Assembly: GCF_026343335.1 (NCBI RefSeq)
Contig: NZ_JAPELX010000001.1
Location: 7,068,001 to 7,132,000 of the forward strand
From: Streptomyces sp. NBC_00078
GTDB lineage: Bacteria > Actinomycetota > Actinomycetes > Streptomycetales > Streptomycetaceae
Direction: 5' to 3'
Length of the DNA: 64,000 nucleotides
Both the position numbers and the translations under genes were made by a program. Below, one piece after another: positions 42,732 through 52,146 of the stretch (its first letter is position 1; each line of letters begins with the position of its first letter). Under the pieces are notes generated by a model. That model ran no database searches. It had not been told where the DNA came from and worked only from the letters and a program-made list of their open reading frames with translations.

Positions 42732-42773
42732 AGTCGTTCCCTTGGGTCGATGGTGCCGTGCGCATCTGAGATG

Positions 42774-42845
42774 ACGGTGTTATGTACACCGTCCTGTGTA
42801 TGTACCGTACGGGGCGGCCGGGCTCGGCGCAAACTATGTACACCG
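42774..42845. promoter_or_regulatory. Candidate TetR operators in the divergent promoter
   Basis: TATGTACACCG occurs twice (42781-42791 and 42835-42845). Around the first copy is an inverted repeat ACGGTGT-N5-ACACCGT (42774-42792). Both lie between the SDR start and the TetR start, the usual site for autoregulation. Confidence 0.6.
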
Positions 42846-42875
42846 GTCGTTACCCTGTCGGGGTAGCATGGGGTC

Positions 42876-43487
42876 ATGACGGAGTTGGAGAAGGGCCCCA
42901 CGGGCCGCCGCCGCGGCCGGGGCGCCCGCGAACGCATCCTCAGTGCGTCCCAGCACCTGTTCCGCGAGCAGGGCATCAACCGCACCGGCATGGACCAGCT
43001 CTGCGCGGCGGCCGAGGTGTCCAAGCGCACGGCCTACCAGCACTTCAGCGGCAAGGACGAACTCGTCGCCGAGTACCTGCGCCGGTTCGACCCCTCCGTT
43101 CTGTCCGGCGTGTTCGACCGCACCGACCTCACGCCCCGCGAACGGCTCCTCGCCGCCTTCGACATCGCCCCCACCACTCCCCTGTGCCCCTACATCGCCG
43201 CCGCCGTCGAACTCCACGACCCCCAGCACCCCGCGTCCCGGTACGCACGCGACTACAAGAAAGCCGTCGCCGTGCGGCTCGCCGACACCGCCCGCGAGGC
43301 CGGCGCCGCCGACCCCGAACAGCTCGGCGAGCAGCTCGCGTTGCTCATCGACGGCGCTGCGGCCCGCAGCCGGGTCCTCAACGCCGACGCCTTCCCCGCC
43401 GCCGCCGCCGTCGCCGCCGTCCTCATCGACAACGCCATTCCCTCCACAACCGGCGATGACCAGCGACAGGAGGAAGCGGCAAGTTAA
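42876..43487 (+). CDS. TetR-family transcriptional regulator
   Basis: 203 residues. The N-terminal HTH is typical: RERILSASQHLFREQGINRTGMDQLCAAAEVSKRTAYQHFSGKDELVAEYL (about 19-68). The C-terminal ligand domain (YIAAAVELHDPQHPASRYARDYK, then an Ala-rich helix bundle) resembles the AcrR/TetR_C group. It is divergent from the SDR/oxidoreductase pair with repeated elements between, so it probably represses that pair and itself. The inducer is unknown. Confidence 0.92.
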   Translation: MTELEKGPTGRRRGRGARERILSASQHLFREQGINRTGMDQLCAAAEVSKRTAYQHFSGKDELVAEYLRRFDPSVLSGVFDRTDLTPRERLLAAFDIAPTTPLCPYIAAAVELHDPQHPASRYARDYKKAVAVRLADTAREAGAADPEQLGEQLALLIDGAAARSRVLNADAFPAAAAVAAVLIDNAIPSTTGDDQRQEEAAS

Positions 43488-43519
43488 CGTGGTACCTCGC
43501 GGCCGGGCTGGACGCGCTG

Positions 43520-43551
43520 CCGGCGGTGGTGCGCGGCACCAGCCGCCCCGG
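43520..43551 (+). terminator. Hairpin after the TetR gene
   Basis: Stem CGGCGG-TGGTGC paired with GCACCA-GCCGCC with one bulge, loop GCG, 33 bases after the TetR stop. Confidence 0.6.
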
Positions 43552-43649
43552 CAACTGACTCGGACTTCCCGGCCTTTGCGGGACCGGCCGCCCGCTTGCC
43601 GAAGCCTGCAGCTCCCGATCAGTGGCCACACTGAAAATGCTCAGTGAGC

Positions 43650-43684
43650 TGAAGCCCTGCCATGCGCGTCCTGACGGGGCTTCA
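43650..43684. terminator. Hairpin TGAAGCCC / GGGCTTCA
   Basis: Eight-base perfect stem with a 19-base loop, nested inside a wider CACACTGAA / TTCAGTGTG pairing (43627-43635 and 43680-43688). It stands alone in the 43488-43888 gap, where no gene is supported. Confidence 0.45.
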
Positions 43685-43888
43685 GTGTGGGGGTGACGGC
43701 AGTAGTTGACGGCAACGTCAGCGGGCGAAGGCAGGGCAGGGTGGCAGCGACGCCGATGTCGGCATTGGCCGAGGGCTTCTTTGATTACGACGACGCGTTG
43801 CTCCAGGAGCAGGGTGTCTGTCGAGTGCCGGAAGCAGGACGTTCGTCTGCCGGGACCCCTCCCGGACCCCGTTGCCTAATCTCCGCCC

Positions 43889-44383
43889 ATGACAGCTCCA
43901 CGCAGATGGATCTTGGCTGTGGCCGTGGCCGCAGCACTGTTGACGGCGGGCTGTTCCCGTTCCCCGGACACCGCGCCGCCGAGATCCCTCCCGGCCTCGT
44001 CCAGCCCACCGCCCAGCGCGTCGACCGCACGCCCGAGCGCCACGGCAACCTCGGCCTTCTGCCTTGATCTGTCGACCTTCCAGGTCGGCGTCATCGCCTA
44101 CAGAAGCGAAGTGGGTGCGGCGATTGAGGGGCAGCCGCTGGACTTCAAAGGGCTGCGGAGGAAGGCCGCCTTGATCGCCGACATCGGTGAACGGATGCGG
44201 TCGAGCGCGCCGCCGGACATCGCCGAAGAGTTCCGTACGGTGCTCAAGGCGATCGATACCTCGGCGAGCAATCTGAAATCGGACGCGGAGGCGCGTGATG
44301 TTCTGGATCCCGTGTACGGCGAGCGCAACCGCCCCGCCTTCGACGCGGTGGACCACTACGACTGCGGCGCCGAAGGCGGGTAA
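43889..44383 (+). CDS. Small lipoprotein of unknown function
   Basis: 164 residues. Lipoprotein signal with lipobox LLTAGC at about residue 22, then a Pro/Ser-rich spacer to about 54. The mature part is helical: FCLDLSTFQVGVIAYRSEVG, LDFKGLRRKAALIADIGERM, APPDIAEEFRTVLKAIDTS, ending VDHYDCGAEGG. Cys near both ends (FCLDL, YDCG) could form a disulfide. This architecture is common in actinobacterial surface lipoproteins. No named family is recognised. Confidence 0.75.
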   Translation: MTAPRRWILAVAVAAALLTAGCSRSPDTAPPRSLPASSSPPPSASTARPSATATSAFCLDLSTFQVGVIAYRSEVGAAIEGQPLDFKGLRRKAALIADIGERMRSSAPPDIAEEFRTVLKAIDTSASNLKSDAEARDVLDPVYGERNRPAFDAVDHYDCGAEGG

Positions 44384-44424
44384 CCCTTGTTGGCAGCGCG
44401 GCGCGGGTCGTACGACTAGCCAGC

Positions 44425-44830
44425 TTCAGCGGTTGGGCGTTCCGGTCTGCGGGCGGCAGATGGGACTCGTAGGACACCGGTGACTCCCCTCAAAGCTCGC
44501 TCGAGGCGTTCAGCACGGGCGGCCGGCAGGCCGGTCACCTCCAGCACCCAGCGGCGGACCGTGCTGGCGGAGACGCTGTTGCCGCCATCGCCACTTGATC
44601 TTCTTGGGGTGGGTGCGGATCAGGTGGGTGATGAACCGTCCGGTCGGCATCTTGTGCGGCCGGCCCCGCTCGGCCAGCCGGTTCCGCCGACTCCTCATCG
44701 GCCTGCGCGTTCAACTGGATGAGCACCCGCTCCGCGCAGGCGATTTCCTCCCGCCGAGCGGTGATGCTCCAGTACCTCATCCAGGACCGCTCCTCCCAGA
44801 AGTGCAGGCGAGCGCAGCAGGTACGAGCCC
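44425..44830 (-). pseudogene. Frameshifted coding remnant, family unknown
   Basis: Pieces in three leftward frames look like one former protein: MRYWSITARREEIACAERVL, then RNRLAERGRPHKMPTGRF and FITHLIRTHPKKIKW, then STVRRWVLEVTGLPAARAERL. No intact frame joins them. The order and spacing suggest small insertions or deletions. I do not recognise the family. The gap from 44384 to 45069 otherwise shows nothing. Confidence 0.35.
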
Positions 44831-45069
44831 TCGCGCGGTGCCGCGCAGTCCTCGGCCGGGACGAGCACGGCGTTGGCATGGGGTGAACCGACGTCCGTCA
44901 CCGCTTCCTGCCGGGGGGTGGTTCGGGAGGGCTCCCGAGCGGGTCGGGTGAACATGAGGCCGCCGACCGCCTGAAGTCCGATTCCGGTGGCCGGCCGGGA
45001 GTTCAGGACAGTCGGGCGGTCTCAAGTGCGCGGTGCGCTCGCCGCCCGGTCGAGGGGGGGAGAACACTG

Positions 45070-46899
45070 GTGGCAGGGGAGCGGGAACGCGTCATCGCCG
45101 GTCGGTACCGGCTGCGGCAACGGCTGGGTTCCGGCGGCAGCGGAAGCGTCTGGCTGGCCGAGGACGAGGAGCTCCGGGCGCAGGTCGCGGTCAAGGAGAT
45201 CGACGTACCGCACGAGTCGGAGGGCGTCATCGACGACCCCGTCAGCCGCGGACGCAAGGAGGCACTGAGGGCGGCGCAACTGCGCGAGCACCCGAACGTG
45301 ATCACGGTGTACGACGTGGTGGAGGCCGAGGACCGCCCGTGGATCGTGATGGAGTACCTGCCGGGGACGCGGGACCTGCACGCCGTGGTGAGGAAGCACG
45401 GCCCGCTGTCGAGCGACGAGGTGGCGCGGATCGGGGCGGCCGCCCTCGACGGGCTCTCGGCCGGACACCGGCTCGGCATCATCCACCGGGACGTGAAGCC
45501 CGCCAACCTGCTGCTGGCACCGGACCATTCGGGTGCCGCCGACCGCCGGGTGCTGCTCACCGACTACGGCATCTCCCTGCGGCCCCGCGAGACCCGGATC
45601 ACCCAGAGCGGCATGGTGGTCGGCACCCCGGGCTATGTGGCGCCCGAGCGGCTCTCCGGCGGCGAGGCGACTCCCGCGTCCGACCTGTTCTCGCTCGGCG
45701 TCACGCTCTACTTCGCCGTCGAGGGCACCGCCCCCTTCGAGCGGGACACGCTCGATGCGACCCTCATGGCGGCACTGGCCACGGATCCCTCCGCACCGCA
45801 GCGGGCGAGCGCCCCGCTCAGCCGCGTGATCATGGGTCTGCTGGCGAAGGACCCGCTGGACCGTACGCAGGCGGCCGAGGCGGGCGAACTGCTCGCCGAG
45901 GCCACGCAGGCCGAGTCCCCTGCCGTCGGCGCGGGACCCGCCGAGTCCCCGGCGACCGCGACGGACCCCCGCCACCCCACGCCTTTCGAGGGACACCCCC
46001 TCACCCCTACCGGGCCCACGTCGCAGGACACCCGCAAGGCACCCGGCCGGCGTACGCCCGTGCTGCTCGCGCTGGTTGCGATGCTGGTCGGGGGAGGCGG
46101 GTTCGCGCTGGGTGCCGCCACGTTCCGGGAGACGGGGGACGGGGCGGCGGGCCTGGAGACCAGAGCCAAGGCCGTCGCGACTCCGTCCCCGAAGGTGACC
46201 CGCAGCACCTACCCGTACGGCCGGCAGACGGGGCTGCGCGAGGGGCTCGCGCCGGGACAGTGCGTCGACGCCGACTGGAAGGACGGGCAGTACGAGGGGC
46301 GACCCGGCCTGAAACTCATCGACTGCTACGACGACGATCCCGAGGGCCAGGTCATCGCGACCGTGGCGGCGGGCGGCGCCGTACAGAGCGAGTGCACCCG
46401 GCGCACCGCGGAGCTGCGCAAGACCATGGCCGACCCGGTGCTGTACGTCCTGACCCCCGAGCCAGGGCAGAGCGAGCCACCGGCCGCGGCCTGCCTCCTC
46501 TTCCTCCGGCACGCCACCCTCGGCGGCCCACTCGGCGACTTCCGCAAGTTCGGCGACGAGGTCTACATCTCGCAGCTGGGTCCGGGAGACTGCATCAACA
46601 CCGAGAAGGACAAGGACGGCACGTACACGAAGACCCTGGTGAGCTGCGAGAAACCGCACGACGAGCAGATGGTCGGCTGGGCCCGGGCGTCGGGCGACGG
46701 CTCGGCGGGCAGCGTGGACATGGCGGGGCTCTGCGAAGAGAAGTACGGCGTCAACTGGGCGCGCGGCCAGGGACACGAGATGTCGGGCTGGTACTCCACC
46801 GACGAGGAGTGGGACGACGGGTTCCGCTACGCGCTGTGCAGCGTGGAGCGGGAGAACGGTAAGCAACTTCCGGGAGGGGTGCTGAAACCGGCGTACTGA
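45070..46899 (+). CDS. Membrane Ser/Thr protein kinase with extracellular Cys-rich domain
   Basis: 609 residues from GTG. The kinase domain (about 9-280) has LGSGGSGSVWLA, the invariant Lys in VAVKEID, catalytic loop IIHRDVKPANLLL, DYG in place of DFG (LTDYGISLRP), GTPGYVAPERL and ASDLFSLGVTLYFAVEG. A Pro/Thr-rich juxtamembrane part leads to one membrane segment (about 330-352, PVLLALVAMLVGGGGFALGA). The outside domain has six or more Cys (GQCVDADW, DCYDDD, SECTRR, GDCINTEKD, VSCEKPH) in a septum/DUF4190-like repeat pattern. It probably senses an envelope signal. Confidence 0.9.
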   Translation: MAGERERVIAGRYRLRQRLGSGGSGSVWLAEDEELRAQVAVKEIDVPHESEGVIDDPVSRGRKEALRAAQLREHPNVITVYDVVEAEDRPWIVMEYLPGTRDLHAVVRKHGPLSSDEVARIGAAALDGLSAGHRLGIIHRDVKPANLLLAPDHSGAADRRVLLTDYGISLRPRETRITQSGMVVGTPGYVAPERLSGGEATPASDLFSLGVTLYFAVEGTAPFERDTLDATLMAALATDPSAPQRASAPLSRVIMGLLAKDPLDRTQAAEAGELLAEATQAESPAVGAGPAESPATATDPRHPTPFEGHPLTPTGPTSQDTRKAPGRRTPVLLALVAMLVGGGGFALGAATFRETGDGAAGLETRAKAVATPSPKVTRSTYPYGRQTGLREGLAPGQCVDADWKDGQYEGRPGLKLIDCYDDDPEGQVIATVAAGGAVQSECTRRTAELRKTMADPVLYVLTPEPGQSEPPAAACLLFLRHATLGGPLGDFRKFGDEVYISQLGPGDCINTEKDKDGTYTKTLVSCEKPHDEQMVGWARASGDGSAGSVDMAGLCEEKYGVNWARGQGHEMSGWYSTDEEWDDGFRYALCSVERENGKQLPGGVLKPAY

Positions 46900-46979
46900 C
46901 CCGCACGCCGGCTCAGGGACCGGGGTACATGGCGGGCGGCCGGGACGGCGGAGATGAGCGACGACGGGCCTGCTGGCGC

Positions 46980-47359
46980 CGGACGGTTCAGGACCGCATG
47001 GACTGGTGGTACTCACCGACTACGGGATAGCCCGGCACATGGCGGGCGGTCCCTCCCACACCCAGGTGCGACAGGTCATCGGCACGCCCGGCTATCTCGC
47101 CCCGGAGCAGCTGTACGGCTCTGCCGCCACACCGGCGTCCGACCTGTTCGCCCTGGGCGCCACCATGTACGTTGCGGTCGAGGGAACCGGCCCGTTCGCC
47201 GAGGTCGTTGGCCGCGCAGCCACCGCCGTGCCCCGGCCGCCCCGCCTGGCGGGTACGCGCCTCGGCGGCCTGCTCACCCGCCTCCTGGCCACCTCACCGC
47301 TGCACCGCCCGGGGCACGGTGAGGTGATGAACGACCTGCGCGAGGCGGCCGAGCGGTAG
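46980..47359 (+). pseudogene. Truncated Ser/Thr kinase, C-lobe only
   Basis: A frame from about 46980 reads LLAPDGSGPHGL, VLTDYGIARHMAGG, VIGTPGYLAPEQLYGSAATPASDLFALGATMYVAVEG and a shortened end with LLARLLATSPLHRP-like features. It corresponds to the part of the neighbouring kinase from just before DYG onward. The ATP-binding lobe and HRD catalytic loop are missing, so it cannot be an active kinase. It lies 80 bases after the intact kinase gene and was probably a second kinase lost by deletion. Confidence 0.75.
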
Positions 47360-47377
47360 CCCGGGGAGCCGAACGGG

Positions 47378-47881
47378 TCAGTCCTTGGGGAAGAACTCCA
47401 GCACCGCCGTACCCTCGTGCAGGGACTTCACGCGGAAGCCGAGCTCGTTCAGGCCGCCGGTGCCGCCCTCGCCGACGGACGTGCTCAGGAACATGCCGGA
47501 GCCCGAGGACTGGAGCACCACGGCGTCGTCCGTGATCTGCGTGATCCGCAGATCGCTGACGCCGAGCCGACCGTCGATCTTGATCGTCATCGGCTTCGAC
47601 ACGGCGATCTCGCAGCGTCCGTCGAAGCAGGCGCCGGCATCGGTGCCGTCGGCCGTGGCCGATCCGCTCGTGGGGGAGATCGTGGGTGACACCGAGGCCG
47701 GCGGCTGCACGGACTCCGGCGGCGCGCCCGCATCGCTCGCCCTCGACGACGTACGCGAGGTCGACGGCTCCGCCCCCTCCCCGGAGCCGTCGTCCCGGCC
47801 GCCGTTCCCTCCACAGCCGGAGAGAACCGCCATCAGAGCCAGCGCCACGGCGGCGCCCGTTCGACCTCTGCCAGTGGTCAT
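47378..47881 (-). CDS. Lipoprotein with small beta-rich domain
   Basis: 167 residues. Lipobox VLSGCGG at about residue 22, followed by a Ser/Pro/Thr-rich spacer to about 85. The C-terminal 80 residues begin CFDGRCEIAVSKPMTIKIDG (a Cys pair) and continue as beta strands: SDLRITQITDDAVVLQ, GTGGLNELGFRVKSL, GTAVLEFFPKD. Such domains occur next to Ser/Thr kinases in actinobacteria. It is convergent with the truncated kinase. The function is unknown. Confidence 0.8.
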   Translation of the reverse strand: MTTGRGRTGAAVALALMAVLSGCGGNGGRDDGSGEGAEPSTSRTSSRASDAGAPPESVQPPASVSPTISPTSGSATADGTDAGACFDGRCEIAVSKPMTIKIDGRLGVSDLRITQITDDAVVLQSSGSGMFLSTSVGEGGTGGLNELGFRVKSLHEGTAVLEFFPKD

Positions 47882-48173
47882 GGGTCAACCTCTCAACTCG
47901 TACGCCTGCCTGCGCTGTTGAGCCCCGGCGAGGGGGCCTGCCTTTTATACGGGCGTGTTGTGGGGAGGGGTCCCGTCGCGGGCGCGGGAACCTGGTGGGT
48001 GCCCGCGGGCGCGCCACACCGCCGTCCTCCTGCACAGCGCGCCAACACGATCGACCCGTGCCTGGCCGCAATCGCCCGGCGATCTGCCGCAAACCCTCCG
48101 CCCGAGCGCGTGGAAGCGGACACGGGACAGCGGCCGGGCCCTTCGCCTGGTGGACGGCGGGCCCGATCGCCGG

Positions 48174-48332
48174 CTACTTCCTGCGATTCCAGAAGTTCTC
48201 CCACCACTTCACGCGATCCGACGAACTGCGCGGCATCACGGCACGGACCAGCCCAGTCAGAAGGGCGAGCGTCAGCAGACCGACAACGGCCTGCCATGGA
48301 GTGTCGGGTGGCAGGAAGCCGACCCCAGACAT
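48174..48332 (-). CDS. Small single-span membrane protein
   Basis: 52 residues from ATG at 48330-48332 with GGAG ten bases upstream. One membrane segment (AVVGLLTLALLTGLVRAVM) follows a short outside part (SGVGFLPPDTPWQ), then a basic, Trp-rich tail SSSDRVKWWENFWNRRK. Similar tiny proteins occur in Streptomyces, but no function is known. It sits among gene debris yet keeps an intact frame and ribosome site. The gap 47882-48173 downstream shows nothing. Confidence 0.55.
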   Translation of the reverse strand: MSGVGFLPPDTPWQAVVGLLTLALLTGLVRAVMPRSSSDRVKWWENFWNRRK

Positions 48333-48507
48333 TTTGGATCTCCAAGGTACTCCCGAACCTGAACAGCGACTGCACTGCTCGAAGCCCCTCCCCAGGGGCG
48401 TACACGGGCGGTTCAGGCAGCCAATGTGACAAGGGGAGTGCCCGGGGGTCGCGGTGCGCGCGGGACCGAGGGTGCAGCGAGTCGAAGCACCCCACAGGGG
48501 CCGATTC

Positions 48508-49050
48508 GGTGACCGACATCTCGCAGCTGATGCCATCGCCGTCAACATCACACAGCTCATCAAGACGTGCAGCCACGAGGAACTGGAGAGCCGCGACCCG
48601 CGCCTCCTCGGCGGCGATTTCCTCCGTCGAAGGCAGTGCGTCGAAGCGTGACGAGAGGGCGACGAGCCCAGCCGGCGCCGCGGGTGGGACACCCCACACG
48701 ATCCCGTCATTTACGAGCGGAGCAGTGATCGAGGGTAGACGCGTGGCCTCCTCGACAGAGGCAAGCAGACGCCGAGTCAGCTCGGCGGAGTCGTAGGACT
48801 CCCGCGCTTCCCTGGCGAACTTAAGGGCCCGATCCAGGAGCAGAGCATGATGGATCAGCCAGGCCAGGGTCATCGACTTGCCTGAGCCGGTTGTATGCCA
48901 GACGATGCCCTGCGACTCCGGCCTCCTCCTCCGCGCGGCGACGGGAGAACTCCCCTCAGGCACGTCGGAGCGCCAGTACCGCTTGAGTTCGACCATCAAA
49001 AGACGATCGTGGTCCCGCAGGATGCAGTCCGGCTCGAAATGGTCCGGTCC
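48508..49050 (-). pseudogene. HsdR-like restriction subunit fragment joined to unknown coding sequence
   Basis: A leftward open stretch carries part of a type I restriction R subunit: FEPDCILRDHDRLLMVELKRYW, then the helicase Walker A region QGIVWHTTGSGKSMTLAWL (about 48845-48905). The frame then continues into ALKFAREARESYDSAELTRRL and LVNDGIVWGVPP, with an acidic helical tail ending DELCDVDGDGISCE, which I cannot assign. Nuclease domain, most helicase motifs, start and stop are absent, and no hsdM or hsdS is adjacent. Confidence 0.6.
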
Positions 49051-49415
49051 AGCGGGTGCACGGGTTGGCCGCACACGTCCGAAGGCATCGCGGTGAACCG
49101 CGCTATCTTCTGCTGCTCGATCGAAGACGCCGACAGACACACTGGCTGGGCAGTCCGAATGGACGTGGGTCGCCGACAGAGATCGGTGGGATGACGAAGG
49201 GGGGCCGGCGGTGGTCTCGACGGAGGACGTCCGTGGCCCGTCCCGCCATGGCGCGCAGCGTGCTGACATTGCCAAGCGTCTGGCCGCGTTGACGGGCTGA
49301 CGTCGGCCGTGTCTCGCCGTCGCTCGAATCCTGACCCTCTGACGGCGGATCAAAAGTGACCCACTTGGTGATCTTCGCCTGAACCTGATCTTGATCTGAG
49401 GTCAGGAGGGAGAGG

Positions 49416-49997
49416 GTGATCTGCGTGGAGGACTGGGCAGAGATTCGCAGGCTGCACCGGGCCGAGCAGATGCCGATCCGGGCGATCGCGCGGCATCTGG
49501 GCATCTCGAAGAACACGGTCAAGCGAGCACTGGCGAGTGACCGGCCGCCGAAGTCCCATCGAGCGGTGGGATGCCGACCGGGCCGGGATGCTCGCCCTGC
49601 CGCCCGTCGACCCGCCCGCCTGGTGGCGGATGCAGACCCGGATCGGGCGTGACCACTACGTCCGCGTCGACACCAACGACTACTCCGTGCACCCCGACGC
49701 GATCGGCCGCACTGTCACCGTGCTGACCGACAACGCGAGGTCATCGCGCTGGCGTCCGGCGGCGTGATCGTCGCCCGGCACCCCCGCTGCTGGGCCCGCC
49801 ACCAGACCATCACTGATCCCGACCACGCCAAGGCGGGCAAGACGATGCGCGGGCAGCTGCACCATCAGCAGGCCGTCCGCCGGGCCGCGACCCAGGATGC
49901 CTCCGGCCCGCTCGTCGAGGTCGAGCAACGAGAGCTGGGCTCCTATGACCGGCTGTTCACCGTCATCGAAGGCGGCGGCGACAGGGAGGCCGGCTGA
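49416..49997 (+). pseudogene. istA: istA transposase, internal deletion and frameshifts
   Basis: The N-terminal HTH survives (VEDWAEIRRLHRAEQM, IRAIARHLGISKNTVKRAL). It joins, after loss of the whole DDE catalytic core, to the C-terminal region in a second frame (RWDADRAGMLALPPVDPP, RDHYVRVDTNDYSVHP), then a third frame (VIVARHPRCWARHQTITD) to the stop, which overlaps istB by one base pattern ATGA. About 800 bases are missing compared with full-length IstA. Confidence 0.85.
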
Positions 49998-50822
49998 TGC
50001 CCCGCACCACCGCTGCCCCGGCCGAAAGCACCCCAGCGGGCCGCAGGACCGGCTCCCAGACGGCTGCCGACCTCGCCTTCCTGGCTCGCGCGATGAAGGG
50101 CCCCGGCTCTGCTGGACGCCGCAGACCGGCTCGCCGAACGCGCCCGCAAGGAGTCCTGGACCCATGCCGAATACCTGGTCGCCTGTCTCCAGCGCGAGGT
50201 CTCCGCCCGCGAATCACACGGCGGCGAGGCGAGAGTTCGGGCCGCCCGCTTCCCCGCGATCAAGACGATCGAGGAACTCGACGTCACCCATCTGCGCGGC
50301 GTGACGCGACAACAGCTCGCGCATCTGGGCACGTTGGACTTCATCGCCGGCAAGGAGAACGCCGTTTTTCTGGGACCGCCGGGCACCGGGAAGACACACC
50401 TGGCGATCGGGCTCGCGGTCCGCGCCTGTCAGGCCGGCCACCGCGTCGCCTTCGCCACCGCCGCCGAGTGGGTCGACCGCCTGGCCGCTGCCCACCACGC
50501 CGGACGGCTCCAGGGCGAGCTCACCAAGCTGAGCCGTTACCCGCTGATCGTGGTGGACGAGGTCGGCTACATCCCCTTCGAAGCCGAGGCCGCGAACCTG
50601 TTCTTCCAGCTCATATCGAACCGATACGAACGCGCGTCCGTGATCGTCACCAGCAACAAACCCTTCGGACGCTGGGGAGAGGTCTTCGGCGACGAGACCG
50701 TGGCCGCCGCCATGATCGACCGCCTCGTCCACCACGCCGAGGTCCACTCCCTCAAAGGCGACTCGTTCCGCATGCGAGGACGCGAACTCGGACGCATCCC
50801 CGCCACCACCGACAACGACTGA
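49997..50822 (+). pseudogene. istB: istB transposition helper ATPase, single frameshift
   Basis: The first part (to about 50100) and the rest are in different frames. A run of C at about 50099-50102 has one base too many: removing one restores KGPALLDAADRLAERARKESW. After that the frame is intact with the Walker A motif GPPGTGKTHLAIGLA, Walker B LIVVDEVGYIPF and SNRYERASVIVTSNKPFGRWGEVF. The frameshift falls near residue 35 of about 275. Confidence 0.88.
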
Positions 50823-50950
50823 AACGACCAAGCCGAAGACACCCGGGTCAGATTTCAACCGACCAAATTGGGTCCAGGTTCAGCCGACGCCGACACCGTG
50901 AGGTTCTCCGACATGCAGGAGCACGGCCGCGTTCGGGCGGCAGGGCGGGG

Positions 50951-51121
50951 ATGCGGTTCGACGAACTGCTCGACCGACCGACCGCAGCCCAGCGGCGCCG
51001 TCTGGTCGACGAGGGCCAGCAGAGGAAGGGGACGGGCGAGGCGATACGCGCCTTGCTGCTGCGGCTCCGGCCGGAACTTACCGAAGCGGTCAAACTGATC
51101 GAAGGGGCCATTGAGTCCTGA
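50951..51121 (+). CDS. Small hypothetical protein, possibly a fragment
   Basis: 56 residues from ATG after GGCGGGG: DELLDRPTAAQRRRLVDEG, then EAIRALLLRLRPELTEAVKLIEGAIES. Charged and helical, no recognised domain. It stands 55 bases after the IS end and could be a real small gene or the surviving part of one the IS disrupted. Confidence 0.4.
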   Translation: MRFDELLDRPTAAQRRRLVDEGQQRKGTGEAIRALLLRLRPELTEAVKLIEGAIES

Positions 51122-51190
51122 GACCTTGGCGACTCGCGGGCGGCACAGGAAGTAGCACTGCAACGCGACGCGACTCCGGCCGTCGCACGC

Positions 51191-51370
51191 ATGGCCGGGA
51201 TGCAGGCTTCACAGTTGGCGGAGTGGGACCCGCCTGCCGAGGAGCTGTACGACGACACGGTGCCCCCGCTGTTCCATATGGCGCGCGGAGGCCGCCATCC
51301 TGACGAGCTGCTCGACCTACCGGAGCCGCTTCTGCAGGGCCCTCCCGCCCGCTCCGGCATGCTGATATGA
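51191..51370 (+). CDS. Small hypothetical ORF
   Basis: 59 residues: MAGMQASQLAEWDPPAEEL, YDDTVPPLFHMARGG, HPDELLDLPEPLLQ. The protein-like frame in fact begins right after the stop of the previous small gene (51122), without a start codon until 51191, so the two may be halves of one gene split by a mutation. No ribosome site is clear. Confidence 0.3.
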   Translation: MAGMQASQLAEWDPPAEELYDDTVPPLFHMARGGRHPDELLDLPEPLLQGPPARSGMLI

Positions 51371-51468
51371 GGACGCCGAGCCGGACAGGGTGCTGCTGAC
51401 GCCCACTCATGGAGGAGAGATAGGCCAGCTGGCCGTGACGTCCTGTCTGAGATCTCATCCGGACGTGA

Positions 51469-52146
51469 TCAGTCGATGTCCGGATCATCGGTCTCTTCGA
51501 GGAGACGGGCCGCGAGGTTGTCGGCCCACTCCACGGCCCAAGCGCGGAGAGCAGTGATCGTGGCGTCATCGAGTCCGTAGGCGGCGAAGGCCTCGTCGTC
51601 GGTCCACTCGGCGCCCGTGAGGTTCGACTGCAGGTCCTCGCGCTCGAAGCGGCCGCGGGCGTGGCGGCGGCCGAACTCCTCGAGCTAGGCATTGGCCCAG
51701 CGGCGGGAGGCCGCGAACACGTCAATCAGGTCGCGGGGTGCTCCGTGGTCTGCGAGGGCGCGGACCTTGGTCCCGATCACGTCCTCCTCCGCGAGGACGG
51801 GCTCGTAGGGGCCTTGGGCGACCGGCCGCCAGAAGATCTCCTTGAGGATGTCGACCTCGCATTCCTGCCGGGTGGCGGGGTCGGACACGGTGAAGCGGGC
51901 GGACAGCGGCGCGGTCTCCAGTGCGTGCACTTTCCAGCCGCGGGCTTCCAGGCCGGCGCGGAGCGTGCCGGCGATGTCGGCCATGGGCGCCGGGCTCTCG
52001 GTGGCGACGTCGAGGTCCTGGCTGGGGCGGTTGACGAGGCGGTGTGCCCGCACGGCGTATCCACCGGTGAGAACCAGTGGATACGGGGAGCCGAGCGCGA
52101 TCACATCCGCCAGGAGCCGCGTGTGCAGCTCCGGCATGTCCGTCAC
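51469..52146 (-). pseudogene. AbiEii-type nucleotidyltransferase with in-frame TAG
   Basis: The full frame runs 226 codons from a GTG that overlaps the previous stop (GTGA). An in-frame TAG at 51685-51687 splits it after 153 residues. Before it: VLTGGYAVRAHRLVNRPSQDLDVATE, the nucleotidyltransferase motif (GG and D-x-D), CEVDILKEIFWRP and GTKVRALADHGAPRDLIDVFAASR. After it, LEEFGRRHARGRFEREDLQ, WTDDEAFAAYGLDDATITAL and a coiled tail continue the family without a gap. AbiEii proteins are toxins of type IV toxin-antitoxin phage-defence pairs. The 5' part keeps the active site and may still be made. Confidence 0.85.

Larger units (their letters stand above)
49340..50895 (+). mobile_element. Degenerate IS21-family element
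   Basis: About 1.56 kb against 2.3-2.5 kb for intact IS21 elements. The candidate ends are imperfect inverted repeats: TGACGGCG at 49340 and CGCCGACA ending at 50895, with a further shared GACCCA-TTGGT portion inside each. Between them are a deleted, frameshifted istA and a frameshifted istB. Neither product can be made intact, so the element is immobile on its own. Confidence 0.75.

Noticed and set aside
45070..47359. A two-kinase signalling operon
   Set aside because: The second kinase lacks its ATP-binding lobe and HRD loop, so only one working kinase is present.
49416..50822. An active insertion sequence
   Set aside because: istA lacks its catalytic core and istB is frameshifted.
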